Source: JAHDHW01 sp965220465 (GTDB taxonomy: Bacteria > Bacteroidota > Bacteroidia > Chitinophagales > Saprospiraceae). From it: a stretch of DNA of 64,000 nucleotides. Positions 18,124 through 26,055 of this stretch are shown piece after piece (within the stretch, counting starts at the first letter, position 1; each line of letters begins with the position of its first letter). The notes under the pieces are model-generated. The model saw only the letters and a list, made by a program, of their open reading frames with translations, was not told the origin of the DNA and did no database searches. Location of the stretch: contig CBDCPZ010000020.1 in NCBI GenBank assembly GCA_965220465.1, forward strand, positions 186,001 through 250,000, read 5' to 3'. Both the position numbers and the translations under genes were made by a program.

Positions 18124-18897
18124 ATGCAAAAGAAACAATCGGTTTTTCAAGGAACGAAATGCCTGAACGAAGATGAAATTCGCTTTTATCTGAATGGAAC
18201 CTTGGGTGAATCATCTCGTTATCGGGTCGAAAACCATTTGTTGGACTGTCCTCTCTGTGCCGAAGCAATGGAAGGTTTTGCCAATGAATATAAGTTTGGA
18301 CAGGATCAGCAACTTGCAGAGTTGAAAGAAGCGATAAAAGGAAAAACCAGGATTGTTCCTAAGTCCAGGGAAGTGCATTTTTGGACAATAAACAGAATTG
18401 CTGCTGCAATCCTTTTAATAATCATACCATCAGCAGCTTGGTTTTATTGGAACGCACAAAATAGCGAAAAGAGCTATTTAGCTGAACTTCAATCTTCTAA
18501 AGGTTTGATCGAAAATGTGAGAGGTGGTGAAGAATTTCCAGCTGGAATCCAATATAATGAAGGGCTTGAGTTTTATAGAAATGAAAATTACCGAGCGAGT
18601 CTTTTCTTTTTTGATTATTTATTAGAGTCAGAACCGGAAAACTCTATTGCACATTATTTTGCAGGGTTGTCGGCACTTAATTTAGGAGAATTGGAAGAGG
18701 CAATTGAAAATTTGTCTTATGCGAGATTTAATGATGAAAAATATTATGAAGATGCAACGTGGAACCTCGTTTTAGCAAATCTTGGACTTGGCAAAAAAGA
18801 AGAAGCAAAAGCATTGATCGCGGAACTCTTGAAAATTGAAGGTGGATTTTACAGTGATAAAGCAGAAAAATTATTAAAGGAAATAGAAGAAAAATAA
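18124..18897 (+). CDS. Zinc-finger anti-sigma-like membrane protein with TPR domain
   Basis: The 257-residue protein has an N-terminal zinc-binding anti-sigma motif (His38, Cys42, Cys45 in NHLLDCPLCAEAM; Cys13 may be a fourth ligand). A single transmembrane helix lies near residues 88-108 (INRIAAAILLIIIPSAAWFYW region). A C-terminal periplasmic part carries tetratricopeptide-like repeats (YNEGLEFYRNENYRASLFFF, AGLSALNLGELEEAIENLSY). Its place directly behind an ECF sigma gene and the ZAS motif make an anti-sigma role likely. The TPR part may sense a protein partner in the periplasm. Confidence 0.8.
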   Translation: MQKKQSVFQGTKCLNEDEIRFYLNGTLGESSRYRVENHLLDCPLCAEAMEGFANEYKFGQDQQLAELKEAIKGKTRIVPKSREVHFWTINRIAAAILLIIIPSAAWFYWNAQNSEKSYLAELQSSKGLIENVRGGEEFPAGIQYNEGLEFYRNENYRASLFFFDYLLESEPENSIAHYFAGLSALNLGELEEAIENLSYARFNDEKYYEDATWNLVLANLGLGKKEEAKALIAELLKIEGGFYSDKAEKLLKEIEEK

Positions 18898-18922
18898 AAG
18901 CCACTGCTTAACAGTGGCTTTT
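18896..18922 (+). terminator. Terminator after the anti-sigma gene
   Basis: Perfect 11-bp arms (18896-18906 and 18912-18922) and a 5-nt loop. The hairpin overlaps the stop codon region. Its distal T run is cut short because the IS element begins at 18929. Confidence 0.8.
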
Positions 18923-18979
18923 ATAGACAGTATCCTAAAAAGTGTGTAAATAAAAAACAGAGGGTTTATCCCTGAGAAG

Positions 18980-20176
18980 TTAGATTTTGACTCTTTCGTC
19001 AAAGATATTAATAAATTGATTCAGAATAATGGGCCAGTTGCGAATGGGCATGGTCCATTTTTTTGTTATTTCAAAAATAGCCAGGTAAACGGATTTTTTC
19101 AGTGCATTATCTGTAGGAAAAGCCATTTTGTTTTTAGTGTATTTTCTGATTTTCCCATTTAGATTTTCAATCAAATTAGTGGTGTAAATAATTTTTCTGA
19201 TCTCGACAGGAAAGCCAAAAAAGGTAGTCAGGTCTTCCCAGTTGTTGTACCAACTTTTGATAGCATAAGGATACTTGTGGTTCCATATTTCATCAAAGTC
19301 TTTCAGAGCAGCTTCGGCAGCTTCTTTAGTAGGAGCAGTGTAAATGGTTTTCATGTCTTTTGAAAAAGCTTTACGGTCCTTCCAAACCACGTATTTAGCT
19401 GCATTTCGGATTTGATGTACTACACAGATTTGGGTATCTGTTTGAGGAAAAACACTTTTGATGGTTTGGGTAAACCCGTTGAGGTTATCAGTCACCGTGA
19501 CGAGGATATCCTCCACCCCGCGAGCTTTCAAATCTGTCAGCACCCCCATCCAAAAGCTGGCCGCTTCGGTTTTACCCAGCCACATGCCTAAAACCTCTTT
19601 TTTCCCGTCTGTTTTAAGGCCTACAGCGAGGTAAACAGTTTTGTTGATCACCCTGGAATTGTCGCGGACTTTGAAAACAATGCCATCCATCCAAACAATT
19701 AAATACAGCGGTTCCAGTGGTCGGTTTTGCCACACCACGATATCTTCATTGACCTTATCGGTGATTTTGGAAATGGTGGAAGTAGAGATTTGAAAGTCAT
19801 ATAGTTCCCTGATCTGCTCTTCAATATCAGCATTACTCATGCCTTTAGCATAAAGGGAAATAACCATCGATTCGATGCCTTTAGCCAGACGCGATCGCTT
19901 CGGTACTATCTGAGGTTCAAAACTGGCATCCCTATCCCGGGGGACAGTAATTTCAGATTCCCCATAACTGGTTTTGATCCGCTTTTTAGAATTGCCATTT
20001 CGGGAATTTGGATTAACACTTCTTTGGTGTTTGCCATAATCCAGATGAGCATCGATTTCTCCTTCCAGCATCTTTTCAATGCCTCTTTTGTGGAGTTGAC
20101 TCAGAAAGGATTCCAGCTCCTCTCCAGACTTAAATTGCTTTAGAAAATCGTCGTTAAATAAATCTTCTTTTTTCAT
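18980..20176 (-). CDS. IS256-family transposase (mutator type)
   Basis: The 398-residue protein is full length for the family. The catalytic DDE triad is visible as Asp164 (VWMDGIVFK), Asp230 (VTDNLNGF) and Glu337 (TNLIENLNGK). The characteristic Cys-x2-His lies between the second Asp and the Glu (ICVVHQIRNA, Cys251/His254). The N-terminal part (GEIDAHLDYGKHQR; SRNGNSKKRIKTSYGE) is the DNA-binding region. No frameshift or stop is seen, so the enzyme may be active. Base composition is richer in GC than the neighbours. Confidence 0.97.
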   Translation of the reverse strand: MKKEDLFNDDFLKQFKSGEELESFLSQLHKRGIEKMLEGEIDAHLDYGKHQRSVNPNSRNGNSKKRIKTSYGESEITVPRDRDASFEPQIVPKRSRLAKGIESMVISLYAKGMSNADIEEQIRELYDFQISTSTISKITDKVNEDIVVWQNRPLEPLYLIVWMDGIVFKVRDNSRVINKTVYLAVGLKTDGKKEVLGMWLGKTEAASFWMGVLTDLKARGVEDILVTVTDNLNGFTQTIKSVFPQTDTQICVVHQIRNAAKYVVWKDRKAFSKDMKTIYTAPTKEAAEAALKDFDEIWNHKYPYAIKSWYNNWEDLTTFFGFPVEIRKIIYTTNLIENLNGKIRKYTKNKMAFPTDNALKKSVYLAIFEITKKWTMPIRNWPIILNQFINIFDERVKI

Positions 20177-20208
20177 GGTAGCGTAATTGATGTTTAAAAT
20201 TATGAAAT

Positions 20209-20238
20209 AAAAATGGGGGGCAATTGCCCCCCATTTTT
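20209..20238. promoter_or_regulatory. Perfect 30-bp palindrome in the IS leader
   Basis: The sequence from AAAAATGGGGGG to CCCCCCATTTTT is a perfect 30-bp palindrome between the right inverted repeat and the transposase start (20176). The transcript would form a GC-capped hairpin ending in Ts. A plausible role is to stop read-in transcription from outside or to hide the transposase ribosome binding site. Confidence 0.7.
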
Positions 20239-20277
20239 AACTTTTACACACTTTACGGGATACTACCCTTTTAGATA

Positions 20278-22143
20278 TTATTTTAGATAATCTATACTCC
20301 TGTTTATGAAAGAAGTCAGTTCCGGACCTTTTAACATACCTTGATTTAGAAGTGCTAAATTATAAAGGTGTTTGACAAATTCTTCCTTTTTCTCTTCACT
20401 TCTCATTTTTACCAACTTTTCTGCTACTAGTGGATGATTGGTATTGACAACGATGTTGTAACTTTCCGGAAATCCATCCATCTGCATGCCCTGAAGCGCC
20501 TGCATTTCCTTCATTCGCCTCATGAATTCAGGTTTGGTAATTAAAACAGGTTGGTCTTCAGGGGAAAGTGGTTGTAGTGTGACTGTTGCTCCAGCCTGGC
20601 TAACTTTTGATTCAAACAGTTCTTTGATTTTTTCTTCTTCCTTTTCACTAAGTACAGATTCTACTTTTTCATCTTTCTGCACCAAATTACTTGCGATATC
20701 TGAATCTACACGTACGAAAGTGGTATCTCCAAGTTTATGTTCAAGATGTTGCATGAAGTGATTGTCAATAATAGTATCAAACTCCAAAACATCATAGCCG
20801 TAGTTTTTAACAGAATCAATAAAACTGTGATGTTCAACAGGATTATTTGTGTAAATCATGACCAGTTTATCATGTTTGTCAGTCTGAGTATCTTTGATCT
20901 TTGCCATGTATTCTTCAATGGTGAAATATGCTCCTTCGCTGTTTTTAAGTAAGGCAAATTTTTCAGCTTTTTCATGAAACTTTTCTTCGGATAACATTCC
21001 GTATTTTACAAAAACAGCCAAATCTTTCCACTTTGTCTCAAACTCCTTTCGGTCTTTATTGAATAAGTCGTTTAGTTTTTCTGCAACTTTTTTGGTAATG
21101 TACCCGGTGATTTTTTTCACATTTCGATCGCTTTGCAGGGCGCTACGAGAAACATTTAGAGGGATATCCGGAGAATCGATAACACCATGAAGAAGCGTTA
21201 AGAATTCAGGTACAATTTCTTTAATTTCATCGGTTACATAAACCTGGTTGCTGTAAAGTTGAATTTTGTTTTTCTGAACTTCCAGGTTATTGTTCAATTT
21301 TGGAAAATATAGAATACCAGTTAGATTGAATGGAAAATCTATATTTAGATGGATCCAAAATAAAGGTGGTTGACTAAAAGGATACAATTCATTATAGAAG
21401 CTTTTGTAATCTTCATCAGTCAACTCAGATGGTTGCTTTTTCCAGGCTGGGTGAGTATTATTGATTATATTTTCAACTTCAATTTCTTTTGATTTTTTAT
21501 CCTCTCCCTCACCTTCATAAATTGTTTCTTTCTTCATCCCGAATTTTATAGAAACTGGAAGGAATTTGCAGTACTTGTCCAACAATCCTTGTATTCTTCC
21601 CTGATCAAGGTATTCTTCTGCATCCTCGCTGATATGCAAAACAATGTCAGTCCCTCTTTCCTTTTTCTTATTGTCTTCTAAAGTATATTCTGGGTTTCCT
21701 TCACAGGTCCAGGTTGCGCCTTTTGATGTCTTTTTATATGATTTGGTAATGGCTTCCACTTTATTGGCTACCATAAACGCTGAATAAAACCCTAACCCAA
21801 AATGACCAATTATCCCACTTTCATTTTTGTACTTATCCAAAAATTCCTGTGCACTGGAAAAGGCTACCTGATTAAGGTATTTTTGTACTTCTTCAGAGGT
21901 CATTCCAATACCTTTATCGCTAATGGTAATTGTCTTATTCTCTTTGTCAAGAATGACTTCTATTGTTGTATCTCCAATATCTCCTTTGAAAACTCCTTTT
22001 GAAGCTAGTGTCTTTATTTTGGAAGTTGCATCGACAGCATTAGAGATTAATTCTCGAAGAAAGATTTCTTGATCTGAATAAAGAAACTTTTTGATGATTG
22101 GAAATATATTTTCCGTTTGTACAGAAATTTGTCCCTTTTGCAT
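20278..22143 (-). CDS. htpG: Molecular chaperone HtpG (Hsp90)
   Basis: The 621-residue protein opens with the Hsp90 ATPase domain: LRELISNAVDATSKI (magnesium-binding Glu/Asn region), ISDKGIGMT, and the lid/FGLGFYSAFMVA block. The middle domain has the catalytic Arg region (NVSRSALQSDRNVKKI), and the C-terminal dimerisation domain ends RSIDYLK. It is an ATP-dependent chaperone in the cytosol. The reading frame is intact although an IS256 element ends 13 bp beyond its stop. The upstream 270 bp contain no obvious CIRCE or sigma-32-like element. Confidence 0.97.
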   Translation of the reverse strand: MQKGQISVQTENIFPIIKKFLYSDQEIFLRELISNAVDATSKIKTLASKGVFKGDIGDTTIEVILDKENKTITISDKGIGMTSEEVQKYLNQVAFSSAQEFLDKYKNESGIIGHFGLGFYSAFMVANKVEAITKSYKKTSKGATWTCEGNPEYTLEDNKKKERGTDIVLHISEDAEEYLDQGRIQGLLDKYCKFLPVSIKFGMKKETIYEGEGEDKKSKEIEVENIINNTHPAWKKQPSELTDEDYKSFYNELYPFSQPPLFWIHLNIDFPFNLTGILYFPKLNNNLEVQKNKIQLYSNQVYVTDEIKEIVPEFLTLLHGVIDSPDIPLNVSRSALQSDRNVKKITGYITKKVAEKLNDLFNKDRKEFETKWKDLAVFVKYGMLSEEKFHEKAEKFALLKNSEGAYFTIEEYMAKIKDTQTDKHDKLVMIYTNNPVEHHSFIDSVKNYGYDVLEFDTIIDNHFMQHLEHKLGDTTFVRVDSDIASNLVQKDEKVESVLSEKEEEKIKELFESKVSQAGATVTLQPLSPEDQPVLITKPEFMRRMKEMQALQGMQMDGFPESYNIVVNTNHPLVAEKLVKMRSEEKKEEFVKHLYNLALLNQGMLKGPELTSFINRSIDYLK

Positions 22144-22413
22144 TTTTTTTATTTTTTATTTAGAAAATCATTCGCATTACTGGTTATGCTTTGTCAAATG
22201 ATATGCCATCGGACATAAGCTGACAAATTGACGCAAAACCAAGCTGTTATTGGGTTTTTAAGATGAGAAAACGTCAGTTATATATGATATTTTGAATTTA
22301 AGTGAATTTGATTTGCCTGTCACAAGCAAAAGAAATGTTCCATAAACAAAAATCATTATGGCTTCATTCTTGCGTCTTCACCTATCAGTTTATTTAACCT
22401 TTTAATTAAAGAG

Positions 22414-22656
22414 ATGAATAGTATAAAAGGAACTCAAATTAAAAATCTGATTACGAAATTTTATTATAATGATAATCATTTGTGTTTTCAGATTTTGATC
22501 CAATGTGAAAATGATAAAACCATAGTTTACAATGAATATACTGATTACTCAGTGTATAAAACGGAGTATAATAAATTGCTGGAAATGAAAGCAGAAAATG
22601 CTTCTGTTGATTTGTCAAAATCTGATGCGCAAACTACAAATATGAGTTTTGTGTAA
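22414..22656 (+). CDS. Small hypothetical protein
   Basis: An 80-residue frame begins with ATG 22414 (MNSIKGTQIKNLITKFYYND) and has a mostly polar sequence rich in N, K, Y and D. There is no signal peptide, membrane helix or recognised motif. It lies alone between htpG and the tandem repeat array, on the same strand in which the array's hairpins are read. It could be a real small gene or a chance frame in AT-rich DNA. I cannot assign a function. Confidence 0.4.
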   Translation: MNSIKGTQIKNLITKFYYNDNHLCFQILIQCENDKTIVYNEYTDYSVYKTEYNKLLEMKAENASVDLSKSDAQTTNMSFV

Positions 22657-22835
22657 TGGCATAGTTCTTGGATTATTGAGAAAAGAAAATGAAGAAAACT
22701 AAAAGAGGGAAAACAGAAAGTAATTTAATGCTTGAAAACTATAAAACTCCCCTCTTCTAAATTCTTAAACTCCCCCTTTATTATTGCAAATTATAGAAAA
22801 AGCCATGATGGCTTTGGCTAAGATATTATTAAGAA

Positions 22836-23790
22836 ATAAGGTCAGAAGTGGCCTTATAAGGTGAGTGAGACCAGCTCATTGGGGGGTAAGCTGGTCTCAT
22901 ATACTCACTGACAAAGAAATACAAGAAAAAAGGTTTTTGCAACCCCTTAGGAATATCCTCCCACAGGCAAATGACAAGTGAATTGAAAAAGGATACAACA
23001 TGCAAAGATCTTTAAGGTCAGAAGTGACCTTAAAAAAGGTGAGTGAGACCAGCTCATTGGGGGGTAAGCTGGTCTCATATACTCACTGACAAAGAAATAC
23101 AAGAAAAAAGGTTTTTGCAACCCCTTAGGAATATCCTCCCACAGGCAAATGACAAGTGAATTGAAAAAGGATACAACATGCAAAGATCTTTAAGGTCAGA
23201 AGTGATCTTAAAAAAAGTGAGTGAGACCAGCTCATTGGGGGGTAAGCTGGTCTCATATACTCACTGACAAAGAAATACAAGAAAAAAGGTTTTTGCAACC
23301 CCTTAGGAATATCCTCCCACAGGCAAATGACAAGTGAATTGAAAAAGGATACAACATGCAAAGATCTTTAAGGTCAGAAGTGACCTTAAAAAAGGTGAGT
23401 GAGACCAGCTCATTGGGGGGTAAGCTGGTCTCATATACTCACTGACAAAGAAATACAAGAAAAAAGGTTTTTGCAACCCCTTAGGAATATCCTCCCACAG
23501 GCAAATGACAAGTGAATTGAAAAAGGATACAACATGCAAAGATCTTTAAGGTCAGAAGTGATCTTAAAAAAAGTGAGTGAGACCAGCTCATTGGGGGGTA
23601 AGCTGGTCTCATATACTCACTGACAAAGAAATAAAGAAAAAGGTTTTTGCAACCCCTTGAATTGACCTTCAACAAGGCAGAAGACAAGTGAACTGAAAAA
23701 AACATGCAAAGATCTTTAAGGTCAGAAGTGATCTTAAATAGTGAGTGAGACCAGTTTATCGGGGGGTAAGGCTGGTCTTATACTCACTTA
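22836..23790 (+). repeat. Tandem array of six ~178-bp units
   Basis: Units start (AAGGTCAGAAGTG) at 22838, 23014, 23192, 23370, 23548 and 23718, giving spacings of 176, 178, 178, 178 and 170 bp. Units 2 and 4 are the same and units 3 and 5 nearly so (GACCTT/GGTGAG versus GATCTT/AGTGAG). The array therefore grew by duplicating a two-unit, 356-bp block. Units 1 and 6 are the divergent ends. The linker between units 5 and 6 differs most (CCTTGAATTGACCTTCAAC region). Frames of 74-78 codons on the minus strand overlap from unit to unit and are by-products of the period. Confidence 0.95.
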
Positions 23791-23793
23791 GTT

Positions 23794-23839
23794 AACAAAA
23801 AAGGGCTACTTCAGATTATTGAAGCAGCCCTTTTTTGTT
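23794..23839. terminator. Bidirectional terminator between the array and the M28 peptidase
   Basis: The 14-bp outer arms (23794-23807 and 23826-23839) contain A6 and T6 runs; inside, one mismatch and a CTTCA/TGAAG stem close a 6-nt loop. It can end both plus-strand transcripts of the repeat array and minus-strand transcripts of the peptidase gene, whose stop is at 23856. Confidence 0.9.
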
Positions 23840-23855
23840 ACAAGTATTTCAAAAT

Positions 23856-25490
23856 TCAATCTTCACTAAATACATTGACTTCAATAGTTTTGTCTTGATT
23901 TGAAACTTCCCAAGCGGTGTAAAATACCAGCTGGCCGATAAGTGCCATTTTTTCAAAATTTATCTTTTCAACAGTATCCGATGTTCGATGGTAATCTGCA
24001 TGGGTTCCATTAAAATAAAAAATTGACGGTATACCTTTTTCAGCAAAATTATAATGATCAGACCGATAATAGTATCGATTTGGGTCATCTTTGGCATTAA
24101 AGGTATAATCAAGTGTAAGATGGGTATATTTTTCATTGACTGATTCGTTGATGTCATGTAATTCCGTACTCAATCGATCAGAGCCTATTACATAAATATA
24201 ATTTGGATTGTCTTGATATTTTTTATCAACCCTTCCGACCATATCCACATTGATATCCACAATAGTTTTTTCGATAGGAAAAATTGGTTGCTCTACATAA
24301 AATTTTGATCCAAGCAAACCTTTTTCTTCACCGGTAACCAACATAGTCAGAACGGAACGTCGTGGGCCAACACCCTTCTTTTTTGCTTCCATAAAAGCTT
24401 CGGCCACCTCCAAAACTGTTGATGTGCCGCTTCCATTATCATCGGCTCCATTAAAAATATCATCACCTCTTTTACCCAAATGGTCGTAGTGAGCAGTAAT
24501 GATAACCAGCTCGTCTTTTAGTAACTCGTCAGTACCTTCAATGTACCCAAGGACGTTTACTCCTTGTAGTATTTTTTCCTTTTTTTTCTGGACAAGCGTA
24601 AAATTACAACTAAGATTGATGGGCTTTGATATTCCTTTTTTCTGAATCTTTTTTCTTGCTTTTACCACTTTTTTGTACTTATTCCCCATGATTTCTTTTG
24701 CCACATTTGTGTTGATATAACAACTGTTAGCGTATTTTTCAAATAATTTTGCATTATCTCCAAGTGTTAATCGTGGACCAACAAGCAATTGACGATTTTC
24801 GGCGAGAACCTTTTGAATTTCATTTTCAATAATTAGCACCAATTTTACACCGTGATTTTTCGCAACTTCCAGCTTCTTTTCCCAATTCGAAGACCAATCA
24901 GATTCGCCTGTATTACCAGTTACATATGAATTTCCTTTTTTATCAATCGGTTCCCCTTTATAAATAATTATGACTTTATCATTTACATCCACACCTTCGT
25001 AATCGCTATAATTTTCGTCATCAATCCCATATCCTAAAAACACCAGTTCATTCGTTTTCAACTTGGGTAAATCCTGGTTTCTGGTGGGAAAAGAAATAAA
25101 TTCCCACAAATGGCGGATTCGCTTTCCGTTGACTTCAATCCCTATATCTTCCCACTGTGACCAATTAAATACCACATTTTGAAAATAAGATTCATTATTA
25201 ACAATTGGTGGAATACCCATGCGCTGGAATTCTCCTGCGATATACTCTGCTGCTTTTTCATTGCCAACGGTTCCTGTTTCACGGCCTTCAAATTCATCGG
25301 AAGCAAGCACTGACAAATGATTCTTTAAATGATCGCTAGAGATTGTTTTTGCAAAAGGCTCCGGGCTAACTGTTACGTTTTCAGTAGTTGAAACACTTGA
25401 AGCATTTTCTTTTACGATATCAGCACTTTGGGCCGATAAAAAAGTATTTAATGAAAAAAGTATAGCTAAAAAAAGAAAGGAAAATTTCAT
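23856..25490 (-). CDS. M28-family zinc aminopeptidase with PA-like insert
   Basis: With the ATG at 25490 (MKFSFLFLAILFSLNTFLSA, signal peptide) the protein has 544 residues; the longer frame would overlap rpiB. The M28 metal ligands are present: His in ITAHYDHLG, Asp in NGADDNGSG, Glu-Glu in TGEEKGLLGS, Asp in NVDMVGRVD, and a C-terminal His in THADYHRTSDT. A protease-associated insert occupies roughly residues 130-290. It is probably a periplasmic or surface peptidase. It follows rpiB by 10 bp, likely cotranscribed. Confidence 0.92.
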   Translation of the reverse strand: MKFSFLFLAILFSLNTFLSAQSADIVKENASSVSTTENVTVSPEPFAKTISSDHLKNHLSVLASDEFEGRETGTVGNEKAAEYIAGEFQRMGIPPIVNNESYFQNVVFNWSQWEDIGIEVNGKRIRHLWEFISFPTRNQDLPKLKTNELVFLGYGIDDENYSDYEGVDVNDKVIIIYKGEPIDKKGNSYVTGNTGESDWSSNWEKKLEVAKNHGVKLVLIIENEIQKVLAENRQLLVGPRLTLGDNAKLFEKYANSCYINTNVAKEIMGNKYKKVVKARKKIQKKGISKPINLSCNFTLVQKKKEKILQGVNVLGYIEGTDELLKDELVIITAHYDHLGKRGDDIFNGADDNGSGTSTVLEVAEAFMEAKKKGVGPRRSVLTMLVTGEEKGLLGSKFYVEQPIFPIEKTIVDINVDMVGRVDKKYQDNPNYIYVIGSDRLSTELHDINESVNEKYTHLTLDYTFNAKDDPNRYYYRSDHYNFAEKGIPSIFYFNGTHADYHRTSDTVEKINFEKMALIGQLVFYTAWEVSNQDKTIEVNVFSED

Positions 25491-25500
25491 TGTATAAAAT

Positions 25501-25947
25501 TTAACAAGAAGCAATTTTATCAACTCTTCTTTGATGACGCCCACCTTCAAAGGAAGTATTTAGAAAAATACCAACCATTGAAAGAGCTAATTCTTTACTT
25601 ACAAAGCGTGCTGGAATAGCCAGTACATTTGCATCGTTGTGTTGTCGGGCTAAAGCTGCCAAATCATTATTCCAAGCAATTGCTGCACGTATTCCCTGGT
25701 GTTTATTTGCAGTCATTGCAACGCCATTGCCACTTCCACAAATGATAACTCCATGAATTGCCTTTTTGTTTTCAACACTTTCAGCAACCGGATGGATAAA
25801 ATCAGGGTAATCAACAGAATCTTTAGAGTGTGTTCCCATATCAATGACATCATAACCTTCAGATTCCAATTCGTTTTTAATCAAATCTTTGTATTCGAAA
25901 CCTGCATGATCAGCACCTAATGCAATTGTTTTTTTGTTAAGAGACAT
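25501..25947 (-). CDS. rpiB: Ribose-5-phosphate isomerase B
   Basis: The 148-residue protein shows the RpiB/LacAB signature: ALGADHAGFEYK near the start, VIICGSGNGVAMTANKHQGI with the catalytic Cys, and HNDANVLAIPARFV with the conserved His. It interconverts ribose 5-phosphate and ribulose 5-phosphate in the pentose phosphate pathway. ATG 25947 is chosen over the TTG one codon upstream. It is the first gene of a two-gene unit with the M28 peptidase. Confidence 0.96.
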   Translation of the reverse strand: MSLNKKTIALGADHAGFEYKDLIKNELESEGYDVIDMGTHSKDSVDYPDFIHPVAESVENKKAIHGVIICGSGNGVAMTANKHQGIRAAIAWNNDLAALARQHNDANVLAIPARFVSKELALSMVGIFLNTSFEGGRHQRRVDKIASC

Positions 25948-25971
25948 CAATTTCTATTATAAGTTATTGGG

Positions 25972-25979
25972 CAAAGTTA
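25972..25979 (-). promoter_or_regulatory. Candidate -7 element for rpiB
   Basis: The minus strand reads TAACTTTG, matching TAnnTTTG, 24 bp before the rpiB ATG. No TTG lies at the expected -33 distance, so support is partial. Confidence 0.4.
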
Positions 25980-26010
25980 TCAATAATATTCACGTCTGCT
26001 TGAAATTAGA

Positions 26011-26045
26011 AAAACCTTTCGAAGCAATTTGTTTCGAAAGGTTTT
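26011..26045 (-). terminator. Terminator after the DUF2723 gene
   Basis: Perfect 13-bp arms (26011-26023 and 26033-26045) with a 9-nt loop. On the minus strand the stem ends in Ts. It begins 10 bp after the DUF2723 stop and separates that gene from rpiB. Confidence 0.85.
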
Positions 26046-26055
26046 GTGGCAAATA

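Larger units (their letters stand above)
18929..20264 (-). mobile_element. IS256-family insertion sequence, complete
   Basis: The element is 1336 bp. Its ends are imperfect inverted repeats of 22 bp (18929-18950 and 20243-20264) sharing AGTATCC and AAAGTGTGTAAA, with a three-base mismatch block between them. One intact transposase fills most of the interior. I found no matching 8-9 bp direct repeat in the flanks (TTTATAGAC on the left, ACCCTTTTA on the right). The insertion therefore looks old, or one flank was rearranged. It sits between a terminator and the htpG stop (13 bp away) and breaks no gene. Confidence 0.93.
22836..23839 (+). ncRNA. Candidate structured RNA, repeated six times, ending at a terminator
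   Basis: Each unit has two hairpins. Hairpin 1 is AAGGTCA-GAAG-TGACCTT; its 3' arm varies (TGGCCTT, TGACCTT, TGATCTT) but always pairs. The outer pair is A-T in unit 1 and T-A in units 2-6, a compensatory change. Hairpin 2 pairs GTGAGT with ACTCAC and GAGACCAGCT with AGCTGGTCTC around a loop holding GGGGGGTA. In unit 6 the loop and stem differ but the structure and G run persist. The only short plus-strand frame in the units (14 codons) is lost in the last linker. A strong terminator follows unit 6. No promoter was recognised. Transcription direction is inferred. Confidence 0.5.

Noticed and set aside
22947..23705. Four overlapping minus-strand frames of 74-78 codons with the same sequence (MHVVSFFNSLVICLWEDIPK type)
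   Set aside because: They arise from the 178-bp period, overlap each other end to start, and run antisense to conserved hairpins. The last copy has lost its N-terminus. The structures, not the frame, are what is conserved.
22836..23790. CRISPR array
   Set aside because: The repeats are about 178 bp and identical throughout, with no unique spacers of 25-40 bp and no cas genes.
18929..24000. Genomic island or prophage starting at the IS element
   Set aside because: Apart from the single IS there is no integrase, tRNA, phage gene or att-like repeat, and htpG is a core gene.
25491..25550. Longer N-terminus of the M28 peptidase overlapping rpiB
   Set aside because: The extension is basic and non-signal-like and precedes an obvious signal peptide at 25490.
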